Origin: Prorocentrum cordatum
Taxonomy: Eukaryota; Sar; Dinophyceae; Prorocentrales; Prorocentraceae
Direction of reading: 5' to 3'
Length of the DNA: 64,000 nucleotides
NCBI GenBank assembly: GCA_963575745.1
Contig: CAUYUJ010018628.1
Span: forward strand, 124,595-188,594
The stretch's first letter is position 1; every line of letters starts with the position of its first letter. The translations under genes were made by a program, and so were the position numbers. Below the pieces are notes generated by a model, which saw nothing but the letters and a program-made list of their open reading frames with translations, did not search any database and was not told the origin of the DNA. Below, one piece after another: positions 1 through 9,157 of the stretch.

Positions 1-89
1 CTCTCTGACAGGTGCCGCAGAGTGCGGCGGGGCCCTGAGGATCGTCGAGCTTGGGCGTATGGCCGCGCAGCTCGGGCGGGGCTGGTCGG

Positions 90-315
90 TAAGGGGGGGA
101 GGAGGGAGGAGGGAGGAGGGAGGGAGGGAGGGAGGGAGGGAGGGAGGAGGAGGAGGAGGAGGAGGAGGAGGAGGAGGAGGAGGAAGGAGGAGGAGGAGGA
201 GGAGGAGGAGGAGGAGGAGGAGGACGAGGAGGAAGAAGAGGAGGAGGAGAAGAAGAGGAGGAGGAGGAGGAGAAGGAGGAGGAGGAGGAGAAGGAGGGGA
301 TGGGAAGGAGGGGCA
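90..315. repeat. (GGA)n/(TCC)n tract beyond the 3' end of LINE 1
   Basis: Almost pure GGA/GGAA purine tract. Read on the strand of LINE 1 it is (TCC)n lying just outside the element's 3' target-site duplication. The matching tract at 6083-6150 lies outside the 5' end, so the element sits inside one (TCC)n block. Bases 1-89 hold nothing I recognise. Confidence 0.9.
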
Positions 316-331
316 GGGGGAAGACAAGGAG
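316..331. repeat. 16-bp target-site duplication, 3' copy of LINE 1
   Basis: GGGGGAAGACAAGGAG occurs here and again at 6067-6082, directly abutting the spliced leader. The two copies are identical and bracket 332-6066. A TSD of this length is normal for target-primed reverse transcription. Confidence 0.85.
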
Positions 332-361
332 ACCAGCGTAGGAGAGGTTCGTCCCGCCAGC

Positions 362-3300
362 CTATCGCCGCGGCTGGCGGCCATTGCCGCGCCCAAGCCG
401 CAACGTGGGCGCGTCCGCCGAGGGCGCAGGCTGCGTGAGGGGGAGAGAGTCGGGAGAGACAGCAGCAGCAGCACCAGGGAGGCTCACCCGAGGACGAGGA
501 GAGCGAGGAGGGTGAGGACTGCGGCCAAGAGACTCCGTCATGGTGGGGACCATGGGGGCACTGCAAGCCCCAGAGGAGTCGAACACAAAGTGAGAGCGAT
601 CAGTGATCGAGGAGGTGGCGGTGGATGACGCGCAAGAGAGATGACAAGGCGAAGGACACGAAACGCACAGGGGAGCAGGGCGGTCACGGTCAGAAGAGAG
701 CTGCGATGCCGACGAGCTCGACAGGGTGGAAATCGAGATCGAAGGGCTCCGTCTCTGGGTCTGGGAAGGAAATTCCTGCTCATGAGACTCAACGTCCTCA
801 GGGTCGGTAGCAATCTCGGTAGGGGGCGTCGACGGCGAGGAAACAGCAGGAGTGAGGCCACCAGCAGACATCGGCGGATGTGGCGACGTAGATCGGCTTG
901 ATGAGACAGAGACAGGTGGGGTCAGCCTCGGCGAGCGACTCGAAGATGAGCTCGTAGAGGAAGCTGAAGACGAGGGTGAGGGACACGTACGACGCGGGCG
1001 AAGTCGCACTCGATCACGGGCCGAGATCCCAGCTGGCCGCGCCAATGCAGCCGAGCGCACCCCAGCCAAAGCACAGGAGAAGGCGGCCTCAGCCGAAAGC
1101 GGCCAGCCCTCCACGCACTTGGCCGCGTTGTAGGCCGCGTACGCGACCGCGAGGAAGTGACAGGCGGGTAGATTGGGCTCCAGCAGCCCCCATCGATGAA
1201 GCACGGGAAGAGGTAGAGGGCGCGCCAAGGCACGACGAAGAGCGTTGTGGAAGGGGCGGCATCGGGCGTAGTGTCGAAGGGCGTCGGGGCAGCCAGGACA
1301 CCCGAAGGCACAGTGGCGCTTGCCAAGGGGGTGCAGGATGCGGTACGACGTCATCCAACCATCAGCCCAGGTACGAAGCGCAGCCCAGGCCCAGGAACAG
1401 GAGCAGGAGGCCAGCGTGCTCGCGATTGAGTCCCACGGAAAGGAGGCGACCAGAGAGGCGTGCCGTGGGAGCAGCTTGGCGAGGCGCGCCTGGAGCAGGG
1501 ACACCAGCGGCGAGATGGCAGGGCCAAGAGCACGTAGAGCAGCATGAGCAGCACGTTGAGGGCGAGGGCGATGAGCCGCTGCGTCGGCCAACGCGGCACG
1601 CGCCGCGGCCGCGGCCACTGACGGCCAGTCAGGAGACCAGCACGGTGACGGCGAGCCAGTGCGGGTACCAGCAGCCGCCCGCTGGAGGATCTCCACGAAC
1701 GCCTCCGAGCGCCAGAAGTGCGGGTAGCATCTGCCAGAGCCAACCATCTCCAGAGTGCACCAGTCAGGAGGAGTAGTCACATGATGTCGAAGCCGATTGT
1801 GGATGTCGTTGAACTGCGGGAACGTATGAAGGGCTGCGCGGGCAAGCGCCGCACATCCCATAAAGGCCCAGCGGGTGATGCGAGGACCTCCCCAGGCGTG
1901 AAGTAGAGACCAGCACGAAAGCGGGAACGTGCCCAGGGCTACCCGGAAGACCTGCGCCAAGGTCATGAGTTCCAGGCGAAGGACGGCAAGCGGCATGTGG
2001 CAGAACTGGGCGACATACGATAATGTCGGAACCGCACGTGTGCAGTAGAGTATGGCCGATAGACTGGGCGGGGTTGTCCCACGGCCGATAGCATGAGCCC
2101 GATGCTGTACCTTGGCCAATGGAGCACGCCATTGTCGTTCAACGGTCACTGAGGGACCAAGCCAGAGCCCAAGATATTGAAGTTCCTCCACGACGCCAAA
2201 GGAGGCCCACTCAGGGACCCATACTCGAAGTTGTTCGGCCACAGCAGCAGCCAGCTCCTCAGAGAAGACGCCCGAGAGGGGGACCAGGAGGCACTTGGAG
2301 AGCTTCAGGGAGAGGTTAGCGAACGTTTCAGCCAAGACCATCACCCGATGCACAGGAACGAGGTCCGCCACAGACCGAGTCGCACCGCCGATGTCGTCAG
2401 CGCAGGCCCGAACTATCCCGCGACCAGAGGGCTCCAGGGAGAGCACTAGGTCCTTGAGGAAGGCAGAGGTAGCGAGGGCGAAGAGAGAGCCCGAGAGCGC
2501 ACAGCCCTGAATAATCCCACTGCGAATCCAGAATATCGGCACAAAGTCCCCATTCACCGAGGCCACGCCCTGGATGGCCGAGTAGAGAAACGAGACGAAA
2601 GCCAAGAAGGACTCGGGAAGCCCCAGTACCTGAAGAACAAACGCCATAAACTCCTGATTGAGTGAGGGGAACGCCTGGCCGAAATCGAGCGAGAAGAGAA
2701 GCGGGATGTCGGGCGATCCAGGAGGGCCCACCGAAAGCTCGCGAGCGTGCGCATCCAGCTCCAGAATGTTGACTCCGAAGTTGCGACCACCGACGAACCC
2801 TCGTTGGCAGGGCGGGACGATATGATGGATGAGAGGTTGGAGAGCACGATTCATGACGGATGACAGCACCTTGACGTCTGTGTTTCGTAAACCAAGGACG
2901 CGAACCTTGTCGGGCGAACGAGTGCACTCCCCATCGCGCAACTCAGCGTCTGTGACGAGCTTCGGGAGAAAGGCCTGGATAGTGATAGAGGAGCAATCAA
3001 AGAGAGCTTGACCATCACCAATCCAATCGAGGGCATCCATCAACACATGAAGACCAAACGGCAGCGCTTCCCACGAGGCGTAAGGTAGGCCGTCTATGCC
3101 AGGGGCGGAGTCCTGGGCCGCGTGGAGGGCCCGCCGAAGCTGTGCCAAATTCGGGGGCGGGAGATCGATGGTGTTCACGGGGCCGAGCCAGGAGGGGATA
3201 TAAGCCCGAGCCGCATCGGTGTCCCAAGACTTCCGCGAGAAGACGGGTTTCCAGTAGGACGCCAAGGCCTCCACGCGCTCGACGGGGTCAGAAACCAGAC

Positions 3301-3967
3301 AATCATCCGATACTCGTATCGACGACAACGCCAAAGAGCGGGAGAATGGTGACCAGAGCCTCGCCTTCCTCTCCAGCGCACGCAACTGAAGACGGGTGGC
3401 ACGAACAGAGGGTTGGCGAGAGAGTTGAGATTCAAGAGCACGCCGACGCAACTCAGCAGCTTGCCGTTGGATGGATGAGGCCCATTCCGAAAAAGACGGG
3501 GGGTGGATGAGTGCAACCTCCGAGAAGCGGACGGTGATGTGATCTCGGACGCGAGGATGAGATTCCAGCATCCGAAGGGCCAACTTGACATCCTGCCTCC
3601 AGACCGCGCGCGAGATCATTCGCGCCACTTGCAACAAAGTGTCGAGACTGTCGGGATTGTCAATAAAGAGCGAGTCGCGCACCTCTGACGCGGCAAGACG
3701 CATGAGATGTTTGTAATGCTCTAGCTTGAAAGGTGGCGACATGCTGTCCCATGAGGTAGAGGCCACCAACCCGCGTAGACGTCGAACGAAGCGAGGATCG
3801 CGACAGAGGCGGCGTGGGATAGGGCGAGCAGTAGGCTGACGAGCAGAGCGGGAAGCAAGAGAGACGATGACCGCAGTGTGATCAGAGATTTTCGCATCCG
3901 AGAGCGCCGCCGCCGACCCCATCGTGGCGGAGGTGAGATTCATCTGGCACACCTGCCATCCCTGCAA
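362..3967 (-). CDS. Reverse transcriptase part of LINE 1 ORF2
   Basis: The open frame is 1,201 codons from a TTG, not a real start, because it continues the EEP domain upstream. The first residues hold the end of the EEP fold (SDHTAVIVSL, with the catalytic SDH histidine). RT motifs then follow in order: a PGIDGLPY region near residue 290, motif A LFSLDFGQAF, motif B IIQGCALSGS, motif C CADD, and a thumb region with YLGLWLG. A zinc-binding HCAFGCPGC...HYARC stretch lies after the RT, and a Ser/Pro-rich tail ends the protein at TAG 364-362. All catalytic motifs are present, so the RT looks potentially functional apart from the upstream frameshift. Confidence 0.87.
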   Translation of the reverse strand: MQGWQVCQMNLTSATMGSAAALSDAKISDHTAVIVSLASRSARQPTARPIPRRLCRDPRFVRRLRGLVASTSWDSMSPPFKLEHYKHLMRLAASEVRDSLFIDNPDSLDTLLQVARMISRAVWRQDVKLALRMLESHPRVRDHITVRFSEVALIHPPSFSEWASSIQRQAAELRRRALESQLSRQPSVRATRLQLRALERKARLWSPFSRSLALSSIRVSDDCLVSDPVERVEALASYWKPVFSRKSWDTDAARAYIPSWLGPVNTIDLPPPNLAQLRRALHAAQDSAPGIDGLPYASWEALPFGLHVLMDALDWIGDGQALFDCSSITIQAFLPKLVTDAELRDGECTRSPDKVRVLGLRNTDVKVLSSVMNRALQPLIHHIVPPCQRGFVGGRNFGVNILELDAHARELSVGPPGSPDIPLLFSLDFGQAFPSLNQEFMAFVLQVLGLPESFLAFVSFLYSAIQGVASVNGDFVPIFWIRSGIIQGCALSGSLFALATSAFLKDLVLSLEPSGRGIVRACADDIGGATRSVADLVPVHRVMVLAETFANLSLKLSKCLLVPLSGVFSEELAAAVAEQLRVWVPEWASFGVVEELQYLGLWLGPSVTVERQWRAPLAKVQHRAHAIGRGTTPPSLSAILYCTRAVPTLSYVAQFCHMPLAVLRLELMTLAQVFRVALGTFPLSCWSLLHAWGGPRITRWAFMGCAALARAALHTFPQFNDIHNRLRHHVTTPPDWCTLEMVGSGRCYPHFWRSEAFVEILQRAAAGTRTGSPSPCWSPDWPSVAAAAARAALADAAAHRPRPQRAAHAALRALGPAISPLVSLLQARLAKLLPRHASLVASFPWDSIASTLASCSCSWAWAALRTWADGWMTSYRILHPLGKRHCAFGCPGCPDALRHYARCRPFHNALRRALARPLPLPVLHRWGLLEPNLPACHFLAVAYAAYNAAKCVEGWPLSAEAAFSCALAGVRSAALARPAGISARDRVRLRPRRTCPSPSSSASSTSSSSSRSPRLTPPVSVSSSRSTSPHPPMSAGGLTPAVSSPSTPPTEIATDPEDVESHEQEFPSQTQRRSPSISISTLSSSSASQLSSDRDRPAPLCVSCPSPCHLSCASSTATSSITDRSHFVFDSSGACSAPMVPTMTESLGRSPHPPRSPRPRVSLPGAAAAVSPDSLPLTQPAPSADAPTLRLGRGNGRQPRR

Positions 3968-3984
3968 GGAGAGAAAGACGCGGT

Positions 3985-4713
3985 CTAAGAGTCTAGGATG
4001 CTGGCCTTGCCCGCTGCCCGCTCGAAGTGGGTCGGCTCGCTGCCCTGGACCTCCGGCATGTCGTCGAAGATGGGCCTCCAGGCAGGTGCGGCTGCGTGGT
4101 GCCGACGGCCACCACGACGAGAAGCCGCAACTGGTGCCAGCAGAGACATGGCGGACTCCTCAGAGATGTTGAAGTCCCCATTCAGAATCACCAGGACACG
4201 CTGTGGCCCGGCACGAGCCTCCGCGAGAGCAGCACGAACAGCGTCACGAACTCTTGTGATGGCAGTGGTCCCCAGCTCGTGGTTGTGGACATTGAAGAGG
4301 TAGACGCAGGCGCGGGTCGCGCGCAGGGCAACCATCAGCACGCGTCCAGGGATCAAAGGATGGGACTCCACACGCACGGGATCCTCAGGTAGATGCTCGA
4401 GAGGAGGGATCAGGACTGCGACGCCACCACGCGCGCGGTCAGCAGGTTCGGACCCGCAGAAGCTCGAAAGAACGGTGGACCGCGGGCACACCCGATGCAC
4501 GAAGTGTTCCAGCTGGAGGGCGTCTTGGTGCACCTCCTGCAAAGAGACGATGGACTTGTCGAGGCCGAGCTTGGAGAGGTAGTTAAGCTTGATGGCTGCT
4601 TCGGCCCCAGCAGCCTGAAGAAGGGCCCTGCAGTTCCAAGTAACCACTCGCAAGGCAGTGGCCGAACCCGAGGAACAGGACCGCGAAGACGAAAAGAGGG
4701 ACAGCGCGTCAAA
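3985..4713 (-). pseudogene. EEP (AP-like) endonuclease part of LINE 1 ORF2, frameshifted
   Basis: The reading frame begins at the end of ORF1 and shows RVVTWNCRALL (catalytic Asn), VSLQEVHQD (catalytic Glu), RGGVAVLIP, ILNGDFNISEE (Asp/Asn pair) and SEPTHF. It stops at TAG just after ASILDS. The missing end of the fold (LDRVFLSL... and SDH) lies in the next frame at 3967, so one missing T in the TTAGACCGC region accounts for the break. No in-frame ATG lies between the ORF1 stop and this domain. Translation would need +1 frameshifting or reinitiation. The product would nick target DNA for target-primed reverse transcription. Confidence 0.82.
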
Positions 4714-5887
4714 GACACCACACGGGCTCGTCCGCCGAGGCCGCGAGGAAAGAAGTGAGCTGCATGGCGCGGGCCTTGGTGATGTCGTGGCGCTCCAGCT
4801 TGGCGACGTCCCAGCGCAGAGTAGGAGGAGCATCCCCAGCCTCCACCTCGACCTTGAGAATCTTGTCCCATCCGATGGAGAGGAACCCGCGGTCCCGATC
4901 TGTGAAGAAGCGCAGCGACGAGAACTCGGTGGTGAAGGCGGCGCGGCACTTCCTGAGGACGTACTCCATCTTGACCTGCTTCGGCGACTTGTCGGGGCCC
5001 ATGTGGACGCGCGTGCGCTCGGACAAGCCGGGGAGGTCGGCGAAGAAGGCTTTCCACCCGTTCTCATCCTTGAGGGCTGAGAGGGCGCGCAGGACCTTTC
5101 TTGATGCTGGTTGCACCATCCCCTTGAATTGAACCGCGAAGCGTTTGCACGGGAGGGTGCCCTTGGAGACGATCTCGTACTCGCTGGAGTCGAAACCCGT
5201 CTCCGAGAGGAAGTTCTGAAGGCAGGCGGACATCGCCTCGAGAGAAGTGGCACGCTGGGCCACCGCGATGAGGAGGGTGGAGTCGGCGTCTCTGTCGAAG
5301 CCTGTGGGGATCTGTGGAGGAGCCTGAGGGCGTTGTTCAGCGACAGCAAGATGGCGGCGCAGCTCAACCAATTCAGCACGAAGAGCTGAGAGCTGGTCGT
5401 CGTGATCACCCAGCCGCCGTTCACATGCGTCGATCTGCTTCTTGTGGTCGTCGATCTGCGACTGGAGCCTGCGAGACAGGGCATCAACCTGGGGACGAAC
5501 CACGTTCTGAACCTGTTGGTCGATCGCCGCGGACTGACCAGAGACTTGCTCCCGAAGTTTGTCGATGGACCCCAGCAGCACCGAATGGTTCTCAGCAGCG
5601 GTGGCCCTGATGGACTCGGAGACGGTTGAAGTGAGAGCAGCCCGCATGGAATCGAACTCGTCGCGGCACAGCTGGCGAAGGTAGTCGTCGGACGACCAGG
5701 CGTCGTTCCCGTCAGCCGCCTCTGCAGCAGAATGATCATGAGCAGCACGTTTGCGAGGAGGTGGCACAGCGCCTTTGCCGCCTTTCCAACGGCCAGCACC
5801 CAGCTCCTGCGATGGGAAGGTCGCCGCGAGATCGAACTGCTCGACCAGCGACGCGGGGACCTCATCACCGTGGGCGTCATCGGCCAT
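4709..5887 (-). CDS. LINE 1 ORF1 protein (coiled coil and probable RNA-binding domain)
   Basis: The 392-residue frame starts at ATG 5887 (MADDAHGDEVPAS); an in-frame ATG at 6040, five bases from the SL, would add 51 residues. Residues ~80-190 form a heptad-rich, charged stretch (LGSIDKLREQVSGQSAAIDQ... and ERRLGDHDDQLSALRAELVELRR), probably a coiled coil. Residues ~230-385 form a compact domain with CKRFAVQFKG and RFFTDRDRGFLSIGWDKILKVEV that could bind nucleic acid. LINE ORF1 proteins typically trimerise and coat element RNA; that role is inferred from position and layout. The stop is in the context CTT TGA C, one frame behind ORF2. Confidence 0.78.
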   Translation of the reverse strand: MADDAHGDEVPASLVEQFDLAATFPSQELGAGRWKGGKGAVPPPRKRAAHDHSAAEAADGNDAWSSDDYLRQLCRDEFDSMRAALTSTVSESIRATAAENHSVLLGSIDKLREQVSGQSAAIDQQVQNVVRPQVDALSRRLQSQIDDHKKQIDACERRLGDHDDQLSALRAELVELRRHLAVAEQRPQAPPQIPTGFDRDADSTLLIAVAQRATSLEAMSACLQNFLSETGFDSSEYEIVSKGTLPCKRFAVQFKGMVQPASRKVLRALSALKDENGWKAFFADLPGLSERTRVHMGPDKSPKQVKMEYVLRKCRAAFTTEFSSLRFFTDRDRGFLSIGWDKILKVEVEAGDAPPTLRWDVAKLERHDITKARAMQLTSFLAASADEPVWCL

Positions 5888-5981
5888 GCCGAGAATGCGA
5901 GGAGCGACGGGTGACTGCGGTGTGGGGGCCCAACTCCCACGGAAGAGGCACAAGCAAAAGACTGCCAGGCACATGGGCCTT

Positions 5982-6005
5982 GCTCGCCGCGGGCCAGCGG
6001 TATCC
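5982..6005 (-). promoter_or_regulatory. 24-nt leader motif shared with LINE 2
   Basis: On the minus strand the leader contains GGATACCGCT followed by GGCCCGCGGCGAGC, 39 nt downstream of the SL. LINE 2 has the same block at 18709-18732, 26 nt downstream of its SL, with 21 of 24 bases equal. The two elements otherwise share no obvious leader sequence. An internal promoter or RNA element is possible; this is inference. Confidence 0.5.
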
Positions 6006-6044
6006 GTGGATGCCAATGCGGGCTCGGCCCGCAGCAGCATGGGA

Positions 6045-6066
6045 CTTGAGCCAAAATGGCTACGGA
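6045..6066 (-). other. Exact dinoflagellate spliced leader (DinoSL) at the 5' end of LINE 1
   Basis: Read on the minus strand the sequence is TCCGTAGCCATTTTGG then CTCAAG, identical over all 22 nt to the published DinoSL consensus DCCGTAGCCATTTTGG-CTCAAG. The SL is normally added to mRNA in trans, so a genomic copy marks reverse transcription of a mature mRNA. The TSD starts at the very next base (6067). Confidence 0.95.
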
Positions 6067-6082
6067 GGGGGAAGACAAGGAG
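6067..6082. repeat. 16-bp target-site duplication, 5' copy of LINE 1
   Basis: GGGGGAAGACAAGGAG, identical to 316-331, touching the first base of the spliced leader. Confidence 0.85.
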
Positions 6083-6155
6083 GAGGAGGAGGAGGAGGTG
6101 GAGGAGGTGGAGAAGGAGGACGAGGAGGAGGATGGGGAGGGGGAGGAGGACAAGC
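6083..6155. repeat. (GGA)n/(TCC)n tract upstream of LINE 1
   Basis: GGA-rich tract continuing the target microsatellite. On the LINE strand it is (TCC)n immediately upstream of the TSD and SL. Confidence 0.85.
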
Positions 6156-6750
6156 TAGGTGCGCTCGCGCCATATATAACATCCGACCCCTCCCTCCCTC
6201 CCATTCCTGATCATGGCGTAGATCTCCTCTCTATTCGCACAGCCGGACGTCGAGCAGGGCAATGATCGCGAGAGGGTACGAGATGCATGGTAGAGCACGG
6301 CATGGCATGGCGCAGAAGAACACGGCAGAGCGTAGCATGCCATAGCATGGCGTGGCACTGCGCAGTGCAGCATTACATCACAGACCAACGCAGAACACAG
6401 TGGCGCAGAACACAACACCGCACAGCATGTCATGGCATGGCGCCAAATTCTTCGGAGGGTACACGGATTGTCTGCGAGAGGTCTGCGCAGGGACCGGAGT
6501 CGTGGCTCCGTGTCTTGCTCCTTGGGCTCCCCCAAAAGCTCCACACCAGGCGGGGCTGATGCATCGCTTTCACAAAACAGAAATTGGGCTTCCGCTTGAT
6601 ACTTCCTGAAAACGACGACGCCCCAAGGTGGGGGGGGCTGCTGCGGCCCAAAAGTCAACGAATTGGCACCGAATGCATAATCACTTCGGATCGTTTTTTA
6701 GGGGGGGGTATTCTCTAGATTGTGGGGCCTATTTTGAAGGAAGTCCAGCA
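6156..6750. repeat. Degenerate CATGGCAT-type repeats; otherwise featureless
   Basis: Between about 6283 and 6440 the short words CATGGCATGG, AGCATGCC, GCGCAGAA and AACACAGC recur irregularly, a low-complexity style also seen at 16262-16500 and 39400-40105. The rest of this stretch has no convincing coding frame. Confidence 0.5.
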
Positions 6751-6882
6751 CTGCAGCGGGAGCACGGTTCGGAACGAGCGGAAGCGCGAAAATGAGGCCA
6801 ACGCTGCAGCGGGAGCACGATTCGGAACGAACGGAAGCCCGAAAATGAGGCCACGGAAGCACGAAAATGAGGCCAGCGCTTC
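6751..6882. repeat. ~54-bp tandem repeat, about 2.5 copies
   Basis: The unit GCAGCGGGAGCACG-TTCGGAACGA-CGGAAGC-CGAAAATGAGGCC is repeated, the last copy being shortened to the GGAAGCACGAAAATGAGGCC part. Confidence 0.75.
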
Positions 6883-7032
6883 AGAGGCAGCAGCATTTTT
6901 TAAGCAAGCCCAAGCGAAAACAGTTTCCCGGGAATCCTGTAAAGAATCAGTACGCGGAGGGGGGCCGGATATTTCCCAGACGTCGTCAGGGGAGAGAGGA
7001 GAGTAGCATCCAGATTGTGCAATTGCGGGGGG

Positions 7033-7086
7033 GGAAGAGGAGGAGGAGGAGGAGGAGGAGGAGGAGGAGGAGGAGGAGGAGGAGGA
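7033..7086. repeat. (GGA)n microsatellite
   Basis: About 18 pure GGA units. The stretch 6883-7032 has no recognisable feature. Confidence 0.9.
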
Positions 7087-7190
7087 GCTCCTGCCTGGCT
7101 CCGCCCTCCGGCGGCGGCGCGGGCCCCCCCCCTGCGGGCCCTTTAAGGCCGGGCGCGGCGAACAAAAGGGGCCACTGCGCGCAGGAGCAC

Positions 7191-7606
7191 CGGCAGACCC
7201 GGTGCTCCCGCTGCGTGTGCCGACCGGGACAGGACAGGACATGGAGGCCCCCCAGATTCAAAGGGGCCCTCGGACACAGAAACAAGTACACACAGATAAA
7301 ACGAGTCACCAGATGTGCCTATATTTTCTGGGTTTTCGTCTCCCCCCACTTCCCATGTTTTCCCGTATGTTCCTGGGGATGGACGATTCATTGTGTCTGT
7401 GTGTTTTTCCCCTCCTGATAGATGGGGTCGGAGTCCATGGGGTCGGAGGATCGCGCCGCATCGCCGATACGTCGGCGATCCACTGGCGACATCGGCGTGA
7501 AGCAAATCAGGCTTCACATCGAGCCGATGCGGCGCGATCGAAGGAGCACACCACCGGAACCGCAGACCCGGTGCTCCCGCTGCATGTGTCGACCAGGACT
7601 GGACAG
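7191..7606. repeat. Direct repeat pair flanking an inverted repeat
   Basis: About 47 bp beginning GCAGACCCGGTGCTCCCGCT is present at 7191-7240 and again near 7560-7606 with a few substitutions. Between them GATCGCGCCGCATCG (7446-7460) is answered by CGATGCGGCGCGATC (7525-7539), giving a ~94-bp hairpin. The arrangement resembles a small insertion with flanking duplications. Confidence 0.6.
7300..7415. repeat. Dispersed repeat, second copy at 60870-60995
   Basis: The block with TTTCTGGGTTTTCGTC, CCCACTTCCC and TGTGTCTGTGTGTTTTTCCC followed by CTCCTGA is found again near 60.9 kb in the same order and orientation with about a dozen differences. Coding function is not evident. Confidence 0.65.
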
Positions 7607-7850
7607 GAAAGGACAGCGACCCGTAGGGAGGCGGCGCGGGTCCTCCTCCCCCGCAGTGCGCCGGGCCGGAAATTAGGTCAGTGCGGTGTGAACTAGATTC
7701 GGGGTGACACTCGATGAGGGCGTCTGGCAAGAAGCTGAATGGAACTATTCTCTTGCTATGCCCGTGGCACAGGCTGCATGGGCGCCGCCTCCCGCGGCAG
7801 GGCCAGAGCCTAGGGGATCGACTACATGATCGATTTGCACCAAACTTGGG

Positions 7851-7935
7851 CTTTCCGCCGAATCTACGGAAAGTACGTCGAGTGCTCTGTAGATGCACCG
7901 AGCATTCTTTATATTTTTCTGGATTCGGCGGAAAG
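7851..7935. repeat. Small hairpin with 14-bp arms
   Basis: CTTTCCGCCGAATC at 7851-7864 is the exact reverse complement of GATTCGGCGGAAAG at 7922-7935. It lies just outside the next MITE. Confidence 0.7.
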
Positions 7936-7948
7936 ATCAATGTTGGGG

Positions 7949-8132
7949 TACTCCAGATTTCGTAATAAGGGGAGGGGGGTCTCATTTCAGGGGGGGGTCT
8001 CTTCCAGGCTATCTTGGAGGGCCTGGGGGGGTCTGGGGACGATGTTTTGGAGGGTTCTCCCACGGGGGGGGTCTGAAATGGCTTGTCTTGGAGGGTCCAG
8101 ACCCCCTCCCTTTTATTACGACATCTGGAGTA
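7949..8132. mobile_element. MITE-like element with ~34-bp terminal inverted repeats
   Basis: The left end TACTCCAGATTTCGTAATAA is mirrored by the right end at 8099-8132, which reads TACTCCAGATGTCGTAATAA on the other strand. Both run into GGGAGGGGGTCT. The interior is G-rich with no coding content. Size (184 bp) and structure fit a non-autonomous hairpin element. TACTCC/GGAGTA suggests possible TA flanks. Confidence 0.75.
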
Positions 8133-8160
8133 CCATGTGCCATGTGGGACCTTCTCTATT

Positions 8161-8354
8161 GGCGGCGAGTGAGGGGGGAATTGAGAAGGAGAAGGCCTTC
8201 TCAGAAGGCGGCGGGACTGATCGGAAGGCCTCGCGCCTTCTGGGAGTTGTTGCTTGTCTTCGGGGAAGGTTCAGGACACTTCTCAGAAGGCTGGGGGGCT
8301 TCCGAGCCTTCTGAGAAGCATTCTCCTTCTCACTGCCCCCCCTCGCTCGCCGCC
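8161..8354. mobile_element. MITE-like hairpin with ~48-bp arms
   Basis: The arm 8161-8208 (GGCGGCGAGTGAGGGGGG...GAGAAGGAGAA...CTCAGAAGG) pairs with 8307-8354. The interior repeats CCTTCTCAGAAGG-type palindromes. It lies 28 bp from the preceding MITE and belongs to a different family. Confidence 0.75.
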
Positions 8355-8562
8355 GATCTCCGGAACATGGACGTACCGTATACGGGTCAAAACCCTTCTC
8401 CGACCTTGTACTGCGCCGAACGCACCGGCCGCGGTGTCTCTAGACGCATCCAGACCGAATGCGTATGTGAACGTGACGACACCAAATGTGCCAAAACGAC
8501 GCCTTTGGCTACACAGTGAGAGCGGTGTCTGGCACAGGCCCGAGATGAGGGTGCTCTCGATG

Positions 8563-8941
8563 GACCAGAAGACCAACGACACCACCCCACCCACGGTCCC
8601 AGGGGGCTTGTTGTGTAAGAAGAACTCAGGCGTGGGCTTTTGCGTGATGTACGCTACGGCGCTCGATGCGCCGTAGCGCAACATGGAGGGCCGTAGGTCT
8701 GGGACGCTCGAAATGGGTACGGAAAAAATGGGTACAATGCCCAACAACAAATGTTGTCCCAAACCAACAGCCGCCGCTGTTGGGCACGCGGCCTTCTGTC
8801 TCAAATGGACACAGGCCGCGGCTGCGCGGACAGCGAGTCCTGTGCAAAATGAGCAGAAACTGCCGTTGGGCATTGCACCCATTCTTTCTGTACCCATTTC
8901 GTGCGTGCAGACAGGTGGGGTGGTGTCGCTTGTCTTCTGGC
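8563..8941. mobile_element. Composite inverted-repeat element, nested arms
   Basis: The outer arms begin CCAGAAGACCAACGACACCA (8563 on) and answer GGTGTCGCTTGTCTTCTGG (8923-8941). The inner arms begin CGAAATGGGTACGGAAAAAA (8708 on) and answer GTACCCATTTCG (up to 8904). Two nested hairpins suggest a MITE inserted in a MITE, or one long foldback element. Confidence 0.7.
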
Positions 8942-9157
8942 CGGCCAGAAGCAGGCCGACCTGGCCCTCCCGCGCGCCACCGACGCGCGGCGTCGGCCGC
9001 GGCCGCTCCGACGCCCCAGAGGCGAGGGCAGCGCCCGCGGCACCTCGCAGCGGCGCGCGTGGCGGCGGCAACACGTGCTGCCCGAGCGCCGCACGCCTGG
9101 CTTTTCCGGCCGGACCCCTCGGGGCGGGCGCCCCGGGCACCGCGCGGAGGCCCCAGG

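Larger units (their letters stand above)
332..6066 (-). mobile_element. Full-length non-LTR retrotransposon (LINE 1) starting at a spliced leader
   Basis: The 5,735-bp element lies on the minus strand. From its 5' end it carries an exact 22-nt DinoSL (6066-6045), a short leader, ORF1 (5887-4709), an EEP endonuclease (4713-3985) and a reverse transcriptase (3967-362). A 30-nt 3' end without poly(A) follows. The identical 16-bp TSDs at 316-331 and 6067-6082 define the borders. Because the 5' border is the first base of the SL, the RNA template was a trans-spliced mRNA copied to its end. Decay is slight: one frameshift between EEP and RT. RNase H is not seen. The LINE clade is not resolved by eye. 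Confidence 0.88.
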
